From Sphingomonas citricola (GTDB lineage Bacteria > Pseudomonadota > Alphaproteobacteria > Sphingomonadales > Sphingomonadaceae): a DNA stretch of 64,000 nt. Shown here one piece after another: positions 1 through 8,886 of this stretch. A model generated the notes under the pieces. It did not search any database. It was given only the letters and a program-made list of their open reading frames with translations, and was not told where the DNA came from. The first letter of the stretch is position 1. Each line of letters begins with the position of its first letter. Location: positions 123,584 through 187,583 of the forward strand of contig NZ_JAHXZM010000007.1 in assembly GCF_019429535.1 (NCBI RefSeq), given 5' to 3'. The translations under genes were made by a program, and so were the position numbers.

Positions 1-993
1 GCGGAATGGCCTGACCGCCTCGACCTGACCGGCAAGCGCGTCGGGGTCGTCGGATCGGCGGCGAGCGCGGTGCAGTTGATCCCCGAAGTCGCCAGGCAGG
101 CCGCGCACCTCGTCGTGTTCCAGCGCACGCCCAATTGGATCATCCCGCGCAACGACACCGCGGTCACGCCCGAGGCGAAGGCGCTGATGGCGACCAACCT
201 GGAGGTCGCGATGCGGCTGGGTGCGGCGAGCCGGGCAATGATCTTCGACAATGCCGACACGTTCTTCTGGCAGGCGTTCAAGTGGACGCCTGAGGGGCGC
301 GCCGCCTTTACCCGCACCGCGCTCGACCATCTCGAGGCACAGGTGGCCGACCCCGCGCTGCGCGCGAAGCTGACCCCCGATTACCCGATCGGGTGCAAGC
401 GCATCCTGATCTGCGACGATTTCTATCCCGCGCTATGCCGCGACAATGTCACGCTGGAAACGAGCGTGATCGCGCGGATCGAGGCGGGCGGCGTGCGCAC
501 CGCCGACAGCTTCCACGATCTCGACGTGCTGATCTTCGCGACGGGGTTCGAGACGACGGCGTGGAACTGGTCGATGGAGGTGGTGGGCGAGGGCGGTCGC
601 ACGCTCGCCGAGGCATGGGCCGACGGACCCGAGGCGTATCTGGGGATCATGGCGCACGGCTTCCCCAACATGTTCATGCTCTACGGTCCCAACACGAACC
701 TGGGGCATAATTCGATCAGCTTCATGATCGAGCAGCAGGTCGGCTTCATGCTGCGCGCACTCGCGGCAGCGGAGGGCGAGGGGGCTCGCACCATACGCGT
801 CACCGCGGACGGGCAGGCACGTTTCAACGACACGATCACGCAGGCGCTCGACCGGACGGTATGGGCCGATCCGCATTGCCGCAGCTGGTACAAGGCGGCG
901 AACGGCCGCGTGTATCAGAACTGGTCGGGTAGCTGCACCGACTATGCCGCCGCGACCGCCGAGATCGATCGCACCGCGGTCGCGATCGGCTAA
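1..993 (+). CDS. Flavin-containing monooxygenase, Baeyer-Villiger type (5' truncated)
   Basis: The frame is open from the first base of the window, so this is the C-terminal part of a larger gene. The opening residues contain GVVGSAASAV, the second Rossmann (NADPH-binding) glycine motif of class B flavin monooxygenases, followed by a VFQRTPNWI stretch typical of cyclohexanone/phenylacetone monooxygenase relatives. A later DVLIFATGFE segment is the conserved ATG motif near the FAD site. Such enzymes use NADPH and O2 to insert oxygen into ketones or oxidise heteroatoms; the substrate cannot be read here. The N-terminal FAD motif lies outside the window. The family call is secure; the subfamily is inferred. 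Confidence 0.85.
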   Translation, partial: AEWPDRLDLTGKRVGVVGSAASAVQLIPEVARQAAHLVVFQRTPNWIIPRNDTAVTPEAKALMATNLEVAMRLGAASRAMIFDNADTFFWQAFKWTPEGRAAFTRTALDHLEAQVADPALRAKLTPDYPIGCKRILICDDFYPALCRDNVTLETSVIARIEAGGVRTADSFHDLDVLIFATGFETTAWNWSMEVVGEGGRTLAEAWADGPEAYLGIMAHGFPNMFMLYGPNTNLGHNSISFMIEQQVGFMLRALAAAEGEGARTIRVTADGQARFNDTITQALDRTVWADPHCRSWYKAANGRVYQNWSGSCTDYAAATAEIDRTAVAIG

Positions 994-1040
994 ACGCGAT
1001 CCGCCTCGCCTCGCCGCACGATGTGTGGCAGGCGGGCGGC

Positions 1041-2219
1041 ATGGAACAGTTCGATGCGATCGTGCTCGGCGCCGGCGGCGCCGGGCTGATGTGCGCGGCC
1101 GTGGCGGGGCAGCGCGGGCGGCGCGTCGTCGTGCTCGATCACGGCACCGAGCCGGGGCGCAAGATCGTGATCTCGGGCGGCGGGCGGTGCAATTTCACCA
1201 ATCGCGAGGCGATCCCCGAACGCTACGTCTCCGCCAATCCGCATTTCGCCAAGTCGGCGCTCGGCCGCTATACCGCGCAGGATTTCCTCGAACTGGTCGA
1301 GCGCTACGGGATCGCGTGGCACGAGAAGACGCTGGGGCAATTGTTCTGCGACGGCTCGGCGCGGCAGATCGTGTCGATGCTGCTCGATGAATGCGACAAG
1401 GGCGCGGTGACGCTGCGGCTGGGCGGTGAGATCGGCGAGATCGACCACGCCGATGCGCGCTTCACGGTCGCGCACGACGGGCGGCGCTACGTGGCACCTG
1501 CGCTGGTGATCGCGACTGGCGGCCCGTCGATCCCGAAGCTTGGCGCGACCGGCTTCGCTTATGATCTCGCGCGACGGTTCGGGTTGAAGGTGGTGGAGCC
1601 GCGCCCCGCGCTGGTGCCGCTGACGCTGCCGGGCGAGGAAGCGCTGTTCCGCGCATTGGCGGGCGTCGCGACGCCCGTGGTGGCGGGCTCGCTGCCCGCG
1701 AGGGGACGCGGTGCCTCGTTCGCGGAAGCCGCGCTGTTCACCCACCGCGGGTTGAGCGGCCCCGCGATCCTGCAGGTGTCGTCGTACTGGCGTCCGGGCG
1801 AGGCGGTCACGATCGACCTCGTGCCGGGCGCCGCGCCCGGCTGGCTGCGCGACGCCAAGCGTGCCCGCCCGCGCGGTACGCTCGCGTCGGCGCTGCCGCT
1901 GCCGGGGCGGTTGAGCGACGCGCTCGCGAAAGTGATCGACGTCAACGAACTGGGCACCGCCACCGACCGCGTGCTGGAGGATGCCGAGTGTCGGCTCGCC
2001 GACTGGCGCTTCCACCCGAACGGCACCGAAGGGTTCGCCAAGGCCGAGGTGACGGTCGGCGGCATCGCCACCGCGGGGCTGTCGTCGAAGACGATGGAAG
2101 CGCGCCACCTGCCCGGATTGTACGCGATCGGCGAGGCGGTGGACGTGACCGGGTGGCTGGGCGGCTACAATTTCCAATGGGCCTGGGCGAGCGGATGGGC
2201 GGCGGCGCAGGCGGTGTGA
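1041..2219 (+). CDS. NAD(P)/FAD-dependent oxidoreductase of the BaiN/HI0933 family
   Basis: The protein starts with a dinucleotide-binding fold (VLGAGGAGLMCA) and then GRKIVISGGGRCNFTN, the signature of the HI0933/YhiN flavoproteins. Near the C-terminus, GLYAIGEAVDVTGWLGGYN is the matching FAD-contact motif. Length, about 392 residues, is normal. I placed the start at the ATG at 1041, where homologues begin, rather than the in-frame GTG 18 bases upstream. Members include a bile-acid-related reductase, but the role in most bacteria is unknown. No operon partner is obvious; the preceding gene ends about 47 bases upstream. Confidence 0.85.
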   Translation: MEQFDAIVLGAGGAGLMCAAVAGQRGRRVVVLDHGTEPGRKIVISGGGRCNFTNREAIPERYVSANPHFAKSALGRYTAQDFLELVERYGIAWHEKTLGQLFCDGSARQIVSMLLDECDKGAVTLRLGGEIGEIDHADARFTVAHDGRRYVAPALVIATGGPSIPKLGATGFAYDLARRFGLKVVEPRPALVPLTLPGEEALFRALAGVATPVVAGSLPARGRGASFAEAALFTHRGLSGPAILQVSSYWRPGEAVTIDLVPGAAPGWLRDAKRARPRGTLASALPLPGRLSDALAKVIDVNELGTATDRVLEDAECRLADWRFHPNGTEGFAKAEVTVGGIATAGLSSKTMEARHLPGLYAIGEAVDVTGWLGGYNFQWAWASGWAAAQAV

Positions 2220-2301
2220 GCTAAGTAACGACGTCCACGCACTTGCTTCGGCGATGACCCGAGCGCAGTTTCCGCGCGGCAGATGACGCGAGGGGGCGAG
2301 G

Positions 2302-2697
2302 ATGGCGGTTACGGGCATCGGCGGCATCTTCTTCCGGGCAGCCGACCCAGAGCAATTGTCCGACTGGTATCGCACCCACCTCAACGTCGGCGCGGGCTGC
2401 ATGACGGCGGACGCCGCGTCCGCGCGCGCCGAGCCCGATCCCTGGTTCTGGCGCACCGGTGGTGGCCCGGTCGTCTTCGCACCGTTCCCTGCCGACAGCG
2501 ATTATTTCGCCGCCGACCGGCAATGGATGCTCAACCTGCGCGTCGACGCGATCGATCGGATGATCGCGGCACTGCGCGATGCCGGTATCGCGGTGGAGAC
2601 GCGTGCCGAATGGGACGAGGCGGGCATCGGGCGGTTCGCTCGCCTGCACGACCCCGAGGGCAATTCGATCGAATTGTGGGAGCCGGCGGCGGCCTGA
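2302..2697 (+). CDS. VOC (glyoxalase/bleomycin-resistance) family protein
   Basis: A 131-residue protein with one vicinal-oxygen-chelate fold repeat pair. The N-terminus (GIGGIFFRAADPEQLSDWY) and the ending LHDPEGNSIELWEP are the typical first and last strands of glyoxalase-like proteins, the final E being a usual metal-ligand position. An AGGGGG ribosome site sits just before the ATG. Function is not predictable beyond small-molecule binding or isomerase/dioxygenase-type chemistry. Confidence 0.8.
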   Translation: MAVTGIGGIFFRAADPEQLSDWYRTHLNVGAGCMTADAASARAEPDPWFWRTGGGPVVFAPFPADSDYFAADRQWMLNLRVDAIDRMIAALRDAGIAVETRAEWDEAGIGRFARLHDPEGNSIELWEPAAA

Positions 2698-2722
2698 CCC
2701 GACACCCGCCCCTCTATTTGCC

Positions 2723-4006
2723 TCAGCCGTCGCCGACGCGCTCGATGTCGGCGCCGACCGCGGACAGTTTTTCCTCCAGCCGCTCGTAACCGCGGTCTAG
2801 GTGGTAGATACGGCTGACCTGCGTCTCGCCATCCGCGACCAGCCCCGCGATGATGAGGCTCATCGACGCGCGCAGGTCAGTCGCCATCACGGGCGCGCCG
2901 ACGAGCCGGTCGACGCCCTGGACCACCGCGGTGCGGCCGCGCACCTGGATGTCCGCCCCCATCCGCGCCAGCTCGGGCACGTGCATGTAGCGGTTCTCGA
3001 AGATCGTCTCGGTCAGCACGCTGGCGCCGTCGGCGCGGCACAGCATCGCCATGAACTGCGCCTGCATGTCGGTCGCGAAGCCGGGGAAGGGCGCGGTGGT
3101 GATGTTGAGCGGGCGTAGCTTTTCGGGCGCGGCGACGCGGATCGTGCCGCGGCCGATCTCGACCTCGACGCCCGCCTCGCGCAGCGCATCGAGTGTCGCG
3201 CCCATCTCGTCCGCGCCGATGTTGGTCAGCGTGACGTCGCCGCCGGTGATTGCGGCGGCGCAGGCGTAGCTGCCTGCCTCGATCCGGTCGGGCATCACCG
3301 AATAGGTCGCACCGTGCAGCTCGCGCACGCCCTCGATCTCGAGCGTCTCGGTCCCGATGCCCTGGATCGACGCGCCCATCGCGACGAGGCAACGGCACAG
3401 ATCAACGATCTCGGGCTCGCGTGCGGCATTCTCGAGCCGCGTCGGGCCGCTGGCGGTCACAGCGGCCATGACGACGTTCTCGGTCGCGCCGACCGAGACG
3501 ACGGGGAAACGGTAGGTTCCGCCCGACAGGCGTCCGCCGGGTGCGGAAGCCGTGACGTAACCCGCGCTCATTTCCAGCTTCGCGCCGATCGCCTCGAGCG
3601 CCTTCAGGTGGAGGTCGATCGGGCGGTTGCCGATCGCGCAGCCGCCGGGCAGCGACACGCGCGCCTCGCCTGCGCGCGCGAGGATGGGGCCGAGCACCAG
3701 GATCGACGCGCGCATCTTGCGCACGATGTCATAGGGCGCCTCCGCGCTGGTGAGCTGCCCGGCGCGGATCGTCATCACGCGGCCGAACTCGTCGGGGCGC
3801 GACCCCTCGATCCGGGTCGACGCACCCAATTGATTGAGCAGGTGGCCGAAGCCATCGACGTCGGCGAGCCGCGGCAGGTTGCGCAGCGTCAGCGGCTCGT
3901 CGGTCAGGATCGCGCACGGCATCAGCGTGAGTGCGGCGTTCTTCGCGCCCGAGATGGGAAGATTGCCCGACAGCCGATTGCCGCCACGAATGAGGATACG
4001 GTCCAT
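2723..4006 (-). CDS. murA: UDP-N-acetylglucosamine 1-carboxyvinyltransferase
   Basis: MurA transfers enolpyruvate from PEP to UDP-GlcNAc, the first committed cytoplasmic step of peptidoglycan synthesis and the target of fosfomycin. The protein (427 residues, full length) begins [20 protein letters not shown], followed by AKNAAL (the catalytic Lys22-type residue). It carries the PEP-binding cysteine at residue 123 in [13 protein letters not shown], so it should be fosfomycin sensitive unlike Asp variants. The frame is open far upstream, but the family N-terminus fixes the start at 4006. It is divergent from the Crp/Fnr-type gene. Confidence 0.97.
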   Translation of the reverse strand: MDRILIRGGNRLSGNLPISGAKNAALTLMPCAILTDEPLTLRNLPRLADVDGFGHLLNQLGASTRIEGSRPDEFGRVMTIRAGQLTSAEAPYDIVRKMRASILVLGPILARAGEARVSLPGGCAIGNRPIDLHLKALEAIGAKLEMSAGYVTASAPGGRLSGGTYRFPVVSVGATENVVMAAVTASGPTRLENAAREPEIVDLCRCLVAMGASIQGIGTETLEIEGVRELHGATYSVMPDRIEAGSYACAAAITGGDVTLTNIGADEMGATLDALREAGVEVEIGRGTIRVAAPEKLRPLNITTAPFPGFATDMQAQFMAMLCRADGASVLTETIFENRYMHVPELARMGADIQVRGRTAVVQGVDRLVGAPVMATDLRASMSLIIAGLVADGETQVSRIYHLDRGYERLEEKLSAVGADIERVGDG

Positions 4007-4157
4007 CCCGCCGCATCTATCGCGCGGACCCGCCGTCGCCAAGCCGCTGACGTCGATAGCGGTGACCAGCGCCGATGCCGGTACGCGAAATACGGACAGG
4101 ATCGCTTGCGCTTGATCGATTTTAATGCGTCGCCCCACGCGTGCCCCATAAGCAGCA

Positions 4158-4919
4158 ATGATAACAAGGGGTTTCCACTGCGTGCGGGTACGTACCTTCG
4201 TCGACCGGATCGGCGAGTTTCTTTCGCTGTCCGATTGCGAGCGCGAAGCCCTGACCAACTTGCAGGGGCGGACGCGCTCGCTGCGTCGCGGGGCGGTGCT
4301 GGTCCGTGAGAAGGATCGCACCAGTGACTTTTTCGTGGTCTCGAGCGGCATGATGATGAGCTACGTCTTGCTGGACGACGGCAGTCGGCAGATCCTGCGT
4401 TTTCTGTTTCCCGGCGACGTGACGGGCGCGTCGGCGCTTGCCTATGCCAATTCGCCCGAGAGCGTGGCGGCGCTGTGCGAGAGCGTCGTGTGCCTGTTCG
4501 ATCGCACGCAGGTCGCCGACGTGCTGACGCGGCACCCGCGGCTGGCGCTGGCGCTGACCGCACTCGACCAGGCCGAGCGCGCGGCGATGACCGATAGGCT
4601 GGCGGGGCTCGGGCGGACGTCGGCGCAGGCGCGGATCGCGGCGGTGCTGCTCGACCTGCGCGACCGGCTGCGCCGCACCGGGGAGGACGTGGCGAGCGGC
4701 TTCACGCTGCCATTGACGCAGGAGGAGATCGGCGACGCGAGCGGGCTGACCGCGGTACACGTCAACCGGATGCTGCGCCAGTTGGAGGACATGGGACTGA
4801 TCGTCCGGCAGGGCTCGCGCGTGATCCTGGCGGACGAGACGCGATTGCGGCGCGCGGCGAAATATGTCGATCGGCTGGCGGGGGTCGATCTGTCGTGGAT
4901 GGTCCTGTCGGGCGAGTGA
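4158..4919 (+). CDS. Crp/Fnr family transcriptional regulator
   Basis: A 253-residue protein with an N-terminal cyclic-nucleotide-binding-like beta barrel (about residues 20-140, [31 protein letters not shown]) and a C-terminal winged helix (about 160-235) with [20 protein letters not shown] as the recognition helix. There is no N-terminal cysteine cluster of the Fnr type, so direct oxygen sensing through an iron-sulfur cluster is unlikely; the effector is unknown. A weak TTGA-N6-TTAA sequence near 4112-4125 resembles an Fnr/FixK half-matched box in the shared promoter with murA, but I give it little weight. Confidence 0.85.
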   Translation: MITRGFHCVRVRTFVDRIGEFLSLSDCEREALTNLQGRTRSLRRGAVLVREKDRTSDFFVVSSGMMMSYVLLDDGSRQILRFLFPGDVTGASALAYANSPESVAALCESVVCLFDRTQVADVLTRHPRLALALTALDQAERAAMTDRLAGLGRTSAQARIAAVLLDLRDRLRRTGEDVASGFTLPLTQEEIGDASGLTAVHVNRMLRQLEDMGLIVRQGSRVILADETRLRRAAKYVDRLAGVDLSWMVLSGE

Positions 4920-4926
4920 GGACGGT

Positions 4927-6294
4927 CTAGCCGCGCGACACGCTGCTGCGCGCGAGCTCGCGGTCGATCACGTCCAGCAGGCGTTCGAGGCCCGCCTCGT
5001 CGCCCGCCTCGGCGCGCACCGTGACCGCGGCCTGCGTGTTCGAGGCGCGGAGCAGCCACCAACCATCGGGCGTGGAAACGCGCAACCCGTCGGTCAGATC
5101 GACCTCGGCACCCGTCGCCAGCACCCGCGCGCGCACCTCATCGACGATCGCGAGGCGACGATCCTCGGGGACCATGATGCGCAACTCGGGCGAGGCGCAG
5201 GTCGCGGGCAGGCGGTCGATCAGTTCGGCGAGCGAACAGCCCGCCAGGTCGATCGCGCGCATCAACCGGACCGCGGCATAGGCGGCGTCGTCGAAGCCGT
5301 AATAACCGTACGCGAAAAAGATGTGCCCCGACAGTTCGGCCCCAATCGCGGCGCCCTCCTGACGCATCCGCGCCTTGATCTGGCTATGCCCCGATTTCGC
5401 CATCACCGCCCGCCCGCCGAGCGCGCGGATCCGGTCGAACAGCGCGTCGCTCGATTTCACGTCGGCCACCACGCAGGCGCCGGGAAGGTCGCACAGCAAC
5501 GGCTCGGCAAGCAGCGCGAGGAGCTGATCGCCCCATACGATCCGCCCGCGCGCATCGACCGCGCCGATGCGGTCGCCGTCGCCGTCGAAGGCGAAACCCA
5601 TGTCGAGCCCTTCGCGCGTCACCAGCGCGATCAGGTCGGACAGATTGGCGGGAATGGTCGGATCGGGATGATGGTTGGGAAAGGTACCGTCTACGTCGGT
5701 ATAGAGCAGATGGTGCTCACCCGGGAGGATCTGGGTCAGGCGTTCGATCACCGGCCCGGCGGCGCCGTTCGCCGCGTCCCAGCCGATGCGGAAGGGGCGA
5801 TCGGTGGCGCCTTCCACCAGACGAGCGACATAATCGTCGAGTACCGCCGCCTGACGGATTTCACCCAAGCCGCTTTCCCAGTCACCCGCGGCCGCCAGCC
5901 GAGCAAGATCGCACACGTCGTCGCCAAAGAAGCTCTCGTGCGCGAGGACGAACTTGAACCCGTTGTCGCCCGCGGGATTGTGGCTGCCGGTCACCTGCAC
6001 GCCGGCGTCCACCCCCAGCGTCGCCTCGGCGAAATAGAGCATCGGCGAGGGGCCGAGCCCGATCCGCACCACGTCGACCCGGCTCGCGATCAGCCCGTCG
6101 ATGAGCGCGTCCTCTAGCATGGGGGAGGACAGCCGCCCGTCGCGACCGACGACGACGCGGTGCCCCCCGGCGCGGCGCACGCGGGTCGCGAAGCTGCGGC
6201 CAACCGCGTAGGCGTCAGCCTCGCCCAGCGTCTCGCCGACGGTGCCGCGAATGTCGTAATCGCGCAGGATCGATGGGTGGAAACGATGCGTCAT
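4927..6294 (-). CDS. Phosphomannomutase/phosphoglucomutase
   Basis: This alpha-D-phosphohexomutase interconverts hexose 6- and 1-phosphates to supply GDP-mannose or UDP-glucose for envelope polysaccharides. It has 455 residues. The phosphoserine loop is VTGSHNPAGD (Ser104), the Mg-binding loop is DGDGDR (237-242), the sugar-specificity loop is GAELSGH, and the phosphate-binding loop near the C-terminus is RASNTQ. The frame is open 13 codons further, but the MTHRFHPSILRDYDIRG start at 6294 matches the family. It is similar to AlgC/ManB of other bacteria; whether mannose or glucose phosphate is preferred is not decidable. Confidence 0.9.
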   Translation of the reverse strand: MTHRFHPSILRDYDIRGTVGETLGEADAYAVGRSFATRVRRAGGHRVVVGRDGRLSSPMLEDALIDGLIASRVDVVRIGLGPSPMLYFAEATLGVDAGVQVTGSHNPAGDNGFKFVLAHESFFGDDVCDLARLAAAGDWESGLGEIRQAAVLDDYVARLVEGATDRPFRIGWDAANGAAGPVIERLTQILPGEHHLLYTDVDGTFPNHHPDPTIPANLSDLIALVTREGLDMGFAFDGDGDRIGAVDARGRIVWGDQLLALLAEPLLCDLPGACVVADVKSSDALFDRIRALGGRAVMAKSGHSQIKARMRQEGAAIGAELSGHIFFAYGYYGFDDAAYAAVRLMRAIDLAGCSLAELIDRLPATCASPELRIMVPEDRRLAIVDEVRARVLATGAEVDLTDGLRVSTPDGWWLLRASNTQAAVTVRAEAGDEAGLERLLDVIDRELARSSVSRG

Positions 6295-6333
6295 GGCGGA
6301 GACGCTAGCGGCATGTTCGCCGCCGACCAACAA

Positions 6334-6594
6334 TCAGCGCGCGACCTCCAGCCGGCTGAGCAGCAGATCGCGTGCGGCATTGACCCGGCGCGCGTCGTCG
6401 GGCGAGCCGCCGCGATCGGGGTGCAGGTCCGCGATCAGGCGTCGATGCGCCGCGCGGATCGCATCGGCATCGGCGTCGTCGGCGACGCCCAGCGTGCGTC
6501 GCGCCGCCGTGATGGCGCTCGGTCGCCGCGTGGCGGGTTTCTTGAGCAGCCACAGCACTGCCCAGATTACCGCGGCGGCGACGATCCACTTCAT
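6334..6594 (-). CDS. Membrane-anchored J-domain (DnaJ-like) small protein
   Basis: An 86-residue protein made of one N-terminal transmembrane helix (residues about 2-17, hydrophobic and Trp-rich) followed by a short J-domain with the invariant HPD tripeptide in LIADLHPDRGG. It lacks the G/F and zinc-finger regions of DnaJ, like TIM14/DjlA-type recruiters, so it probably stimulates DnaK at the inner membrane. Its ATG overlaps the stop codon of the mipZ gene by four bases (6591-6594), so the two are translationally coupled. Confidence 0.85.
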   Translation of the reverse strand: MKWIVAAAVIWAVLWLLKKPATRRPSAITAARRTLGVADDADADAIRAAHRRLIADLHPDRGGSPDDARRVNAARDLLLSRLEVAR

Positions 6595-7445
6595 GCCGCC
6601 GCGCTCGACAGCGCCGTGTCGGGGAGGGCGAGGCCCGCCATCATCTCGCGCAACTCCTGCCGCGCAGCGACGTGGCTCAACCCCATGCCGCCGAACGACT
6701 TGTTGTCGAGCAGCGTCAGCCCGGCGGGGAACAACTCACGATAGATCACCCGCTCGCCCAGCCCCGGGATGATGCGGAACCCGACGCGGCGCGACAATTG
6801 GTCGAGCGCTTCGGACACGCGGCGCATGTTGCGGGCGTCGACATAGGCGAGGCGATTGCGCAGCACGACCCAGTCGATCGTCGTCCCATCCGCCTTCGCG
6901 CGCGCCTTGCGCACGTCCCAGATCAGTTCCGAATAGAAGCTCGGACGCTTCACCTTGAACGTTTCCGCGTCGACCTGGCCGATCAGGTCGAAGTCGACGA
7001 AACTGTCGTTCATCGGCGTGACCAGCGTGTTGGCGAGCGCCGCGGCGGTGCGTGCGCACGGATCGTCGCGGCCGGGCGTGTCGATGACCATGAAGTCGAA
7101 GCCATCGCTGAAGCGCGCGAAAAGATCCTCGAAATTTCCGTCCGCGCGACCGTCGCCGGTGGCGTGGTCGGGGATCGGCAGCGGCTGCCCCGTGCGCTTC
7201 ACCGTTTCGGCGCGATTGTCGAGATAGCGGCCGAGCGTTCGCTGGCGGTGGTCGAGGTCGATGCACGCCACGCGCGCGCCGCGCGCGGCGAGCGCGACCG
7301 CGGTATGGACCGCGGTGGTCGACTTGCCCGTACCGCCCTTTTCGTTGGCGAACACGATCACGTGCGGTCCGGCGGCGGGCTGTTGCGCGGGTGACGCCGC
7401 GCCCTCGGCCGGTTCGGTGATGTGCGTCTCGGCCTGATCAGACAA
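6591..7445 (-). CDS. mipZ: Division-plane positioning ATPase MipZ
   Basis: MipZ is a ParA/MinD-family ATPase that forms a gradient from the ParB-bound poles and inhibits FtsZ polymerisation, placing the septum at mid-cell in alphaproteobacteria. The 284-residue protein has a disordered N-terminus of about 26 residues, the deviant Walker A motif NEKGGTGKST (catalytic Lys41), VACIDLDHRQRTLGRY and MVIDTPGRDD. These and the WVVLRNRL segment are characteristic of MipZ rather than MinD or ParA. It is followed by the coupled J-domain gene and is divergent from panC. Confidence 0.95.
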   Translation of the reverse strand: MSDQAETHITEPAEGAASPAQQPAAGPHVIVFANEKGGTGKSTTAVHTAVALAARGARVACIDLDHRQRTLGRYLDNRAETVKRTGQPLPIPDHATGDGRADGNFEDLFARFSDGFDFMVIDTPGRDDPCARTAAALANTLVTPMNDSFVDFDLIGQVDAETFKVKRPSFYSELIWDVRKARAKADGTTIDWVVLRNRLAYVDARNMRRVSEALDQLSRRVGFRIIPGLGERVIYRELFPAGLTLLDNKSFGGMGLSHVAARQELREMMAGLALPDTALSSAAA

Positions 7446-7521
7446 CGCGCGACTTCCCTGATTGATTGCTGTTTGGCGCCATCATAGAAGCCGCGGCGCA
7501 GGGATACGAGGGGGTTAAAGC

Positions 7522-8367
7522 GTGGAAGTGTATCGGGAACTCGCCGGTCTCCGGGCGGCGGTCGCGGCCGCGCGCGCCGAGGGGCGCGAGGTGGCGCTGG
7601 TGCCGACGATGGGCGCGCTCCACGCCGGGCATATCGCGCTGGTGGAAGCCGCACGGCGGCCGGGCACCACCGTGGTCGCCTCGATCTTCGTCAACCCGAA
7701 GCAATTCGGCGCGAACGAGGACCTGTCGCGTTACCCGCGCAAGGAGACGAGCGATATCGCGATGCTGACCGAGGCGGGATGCGATCTGCTGTGGTTGCCA
7801 CCCGTAGAGGCGATGTACCCGGCCGGCTTCGCGACCAACATTTCGGTTGCGGGGGTGAGCGAAGGGCTCGACGGGGCCGCGCGCCCCGGCCATTTCGACG
7901 GCGTCGCGACCGTCGTCGCCAAACTCTTCAATCAGGTTCAGCCGACCCGCGCCTATTTCGGTGAAAAGGATTTCCAGCAACTGGCGGTGATCCGCCGCAT
8001 GGTCACCGATCTCGACTTCGAGATCGAGGTGACGGGGGTGCCAACGCAGCGCGAGGACGACGGGCTCGCGCTGTCGAGCCGCAACGTCTATCTCGACGGC
8101 GACGAGCGCGCGAAGGCGGTGGCGCTGCCGCGCGCATTGGGCATCGCGGCACGCGCGATTTCAGGCGGCACGCCGGTCGACAAGGCGCTGGCGGACGCGA
8201 CGACGTATTTGTCGAACGCGGGCTTCAGCGTCGATTACGTGTCGCTGGTCGACGCCGAAACGCTCCAGCCGCAACCCGATGCGGCGCGCCGCCGCCAATT
8301 GCTCGCGGCAGCGCGGCTGGGGGCGACCCGCCTGATTGACAATCTCGCGATCGAGCCGGGCAACTGA
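7522..8367 (+). CDS. panC: Pantoate--beta-alanine ligase (pantothenate synthetase)
   Basis: PanC joins D-pantoate and beta-alanine with ATP to make pantothenate, the precursor of coenzyme A. The 281-residue protein carries the nucleotidyltransferase HIGH-type motif as PTMGALHAGH (about residues 28-37) and the KMSKS-like region around LSSRNVYL; VNPKQFGANEDLSRYPR and YFGEKDFQQL are family signatures. The start is GTG at 7522. panB is not in the window. Confidence 0.96.
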   Translation: MEVYRELAGLRAAVAAARAEGREVALVPTMGALHAGHIALVEAARRPGTTVVASIFVNPKQFGANEDLSRYPRKETSDIAMLTEAGCDLLWLPPVEAMYPAGFATNISVAGVSEGLDGAARPGHFDGVATVVAKLFNQVQPTRAYFGEKDFQQLAVIRRMVTDLDFEIEVTGVPTQREDDGLALSSRNVYLDGDERAKAVALPRALGIAARAISGGTPVDKALADATTYLSNAGFSVDYVSLVDAETLQPQPDAARRRQLLAAARLGATRLIDNLAIEPGN

Positions 8368-8386
8368 CACGCGAGTACCATGGCAC

Positions 8387-8402
8387 GGTTAACGCGTTAA
8401 CC
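8387..8402. promoter_or_regulatory. 16-bp palindrome with two TTAAC half-sites
   Basis: GGTTAACGCGTTAACC is a perfect palindrome in the panC/Sel1 spacer, continuing into TTAACCAT. TTAACCAT resembles the half-sites of the cell-cycle regulator CtrA, but the spacing (TTAA-N4-TTAA) is not the canonical N7. A GAATC site (GANTC, the CcrM methylation target) lies about 12 bases downstream. The role is inferred only. Confidence 0.35.
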
Positions 8403-8467
8403 ATTTGGTGAGCCGAATCGGGTGATAGCCTTCGTTCAGCATCAACGCTGATATCGGGGGCAAACCG

Positions 8468-8761
8468 ATGACCGTTCTCTCTCACGCGCCTTCTCTGCTC
8501 GACCGCCGGATCGCCAAGGCACGCGCCGGCGATGCTCATGCCGCCTATGATCTGGGAATCGGCTATTCCACTGGGACGGCGGGCGCGACGCTCGACCTGA
8601 TCGAGGCACACAAGTGGCTCAATCTCGCCTCGGCCTGGGGCCATGATGCCGCGCCGTCCGCGCGCGCCGAAGTGTCCGAAGACATGACCGCGCGCGAGAT
8701 CGCGACCGCGCAGCGTGCGGCGCGCGACGTGATCGGAGCACTCCACCGCCGCGCCGCCTGA
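8468..8761 (+). CDS. Small Sel1-repeat-like protein
   Basis: A 97-residue protein with about one and a half Sel1/TPR-like helical repeats: GDAHAAYDLGIGYSTG and IEAHKWLNLASAWGHDAA follow the Sel1 pattern of small and aromatic residues. There is no signal peptide, so it is probably a cytoplasmic scaffold or adaptor. It is downstream of panC by 100 bases that hold a palindromic element. No specific function can be given. Confidence 0.7.
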   Translation: MTVLSHAPSLLDRRIAKARAGDAHAAYDLGIGYSTGTAGATLDLIEAHKWLNLASAWGHDAAPSARAEVSEDMTAREIATAQRAARDVIGALHRRAA

Positions 8762-8784
8762 CGACCGCACGATGCCCGGCCATC

Positions 8785-8802
8785 GCGCACGACTTCGTGC
8801 GC
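8785..8802. terminator. Perfect hairpin after the Sel1-like gene
   Basis: GCGCACGA-CT-TCGTGCGC forms an 8-bp stem 24 bases after the Sel1-like stop codon. There is no T-run, so it may be a transcript-end stabiliser rather than a classical intrinsic terminator. A weaker hairpin (CCCGAA, loop, TTCGGG) follows at 8830-8846. Confidence 0.4.
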
Positions 8803-8860
8803 GCGGCCTGATCCTGATATTGTCGCCACCCCGAAGTAATTTCGGGTCAACCTGACTTCC

Positions 8861-8886
8861 CCCGATCACCGAAGATGATGATCGGG
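8861..8886 (-). terminator. Hairpin at the 3' end of topA
   Basis: CCCGATCA and TGATCGGG arms (8 bp) enclose a 10-base loop and directly abut the topA stop codon. Position at the end of the convergent topA transcript suggests a terminator or RNA-stabilising hairpin; no clear U-tract follows. Confidence 0.45.

Noticed and set aside
4112..4125. Fnr/FixK box before the Crp/Fnr-type gene
   Set aside because: Only one half-site fits well; not enough for a feature.
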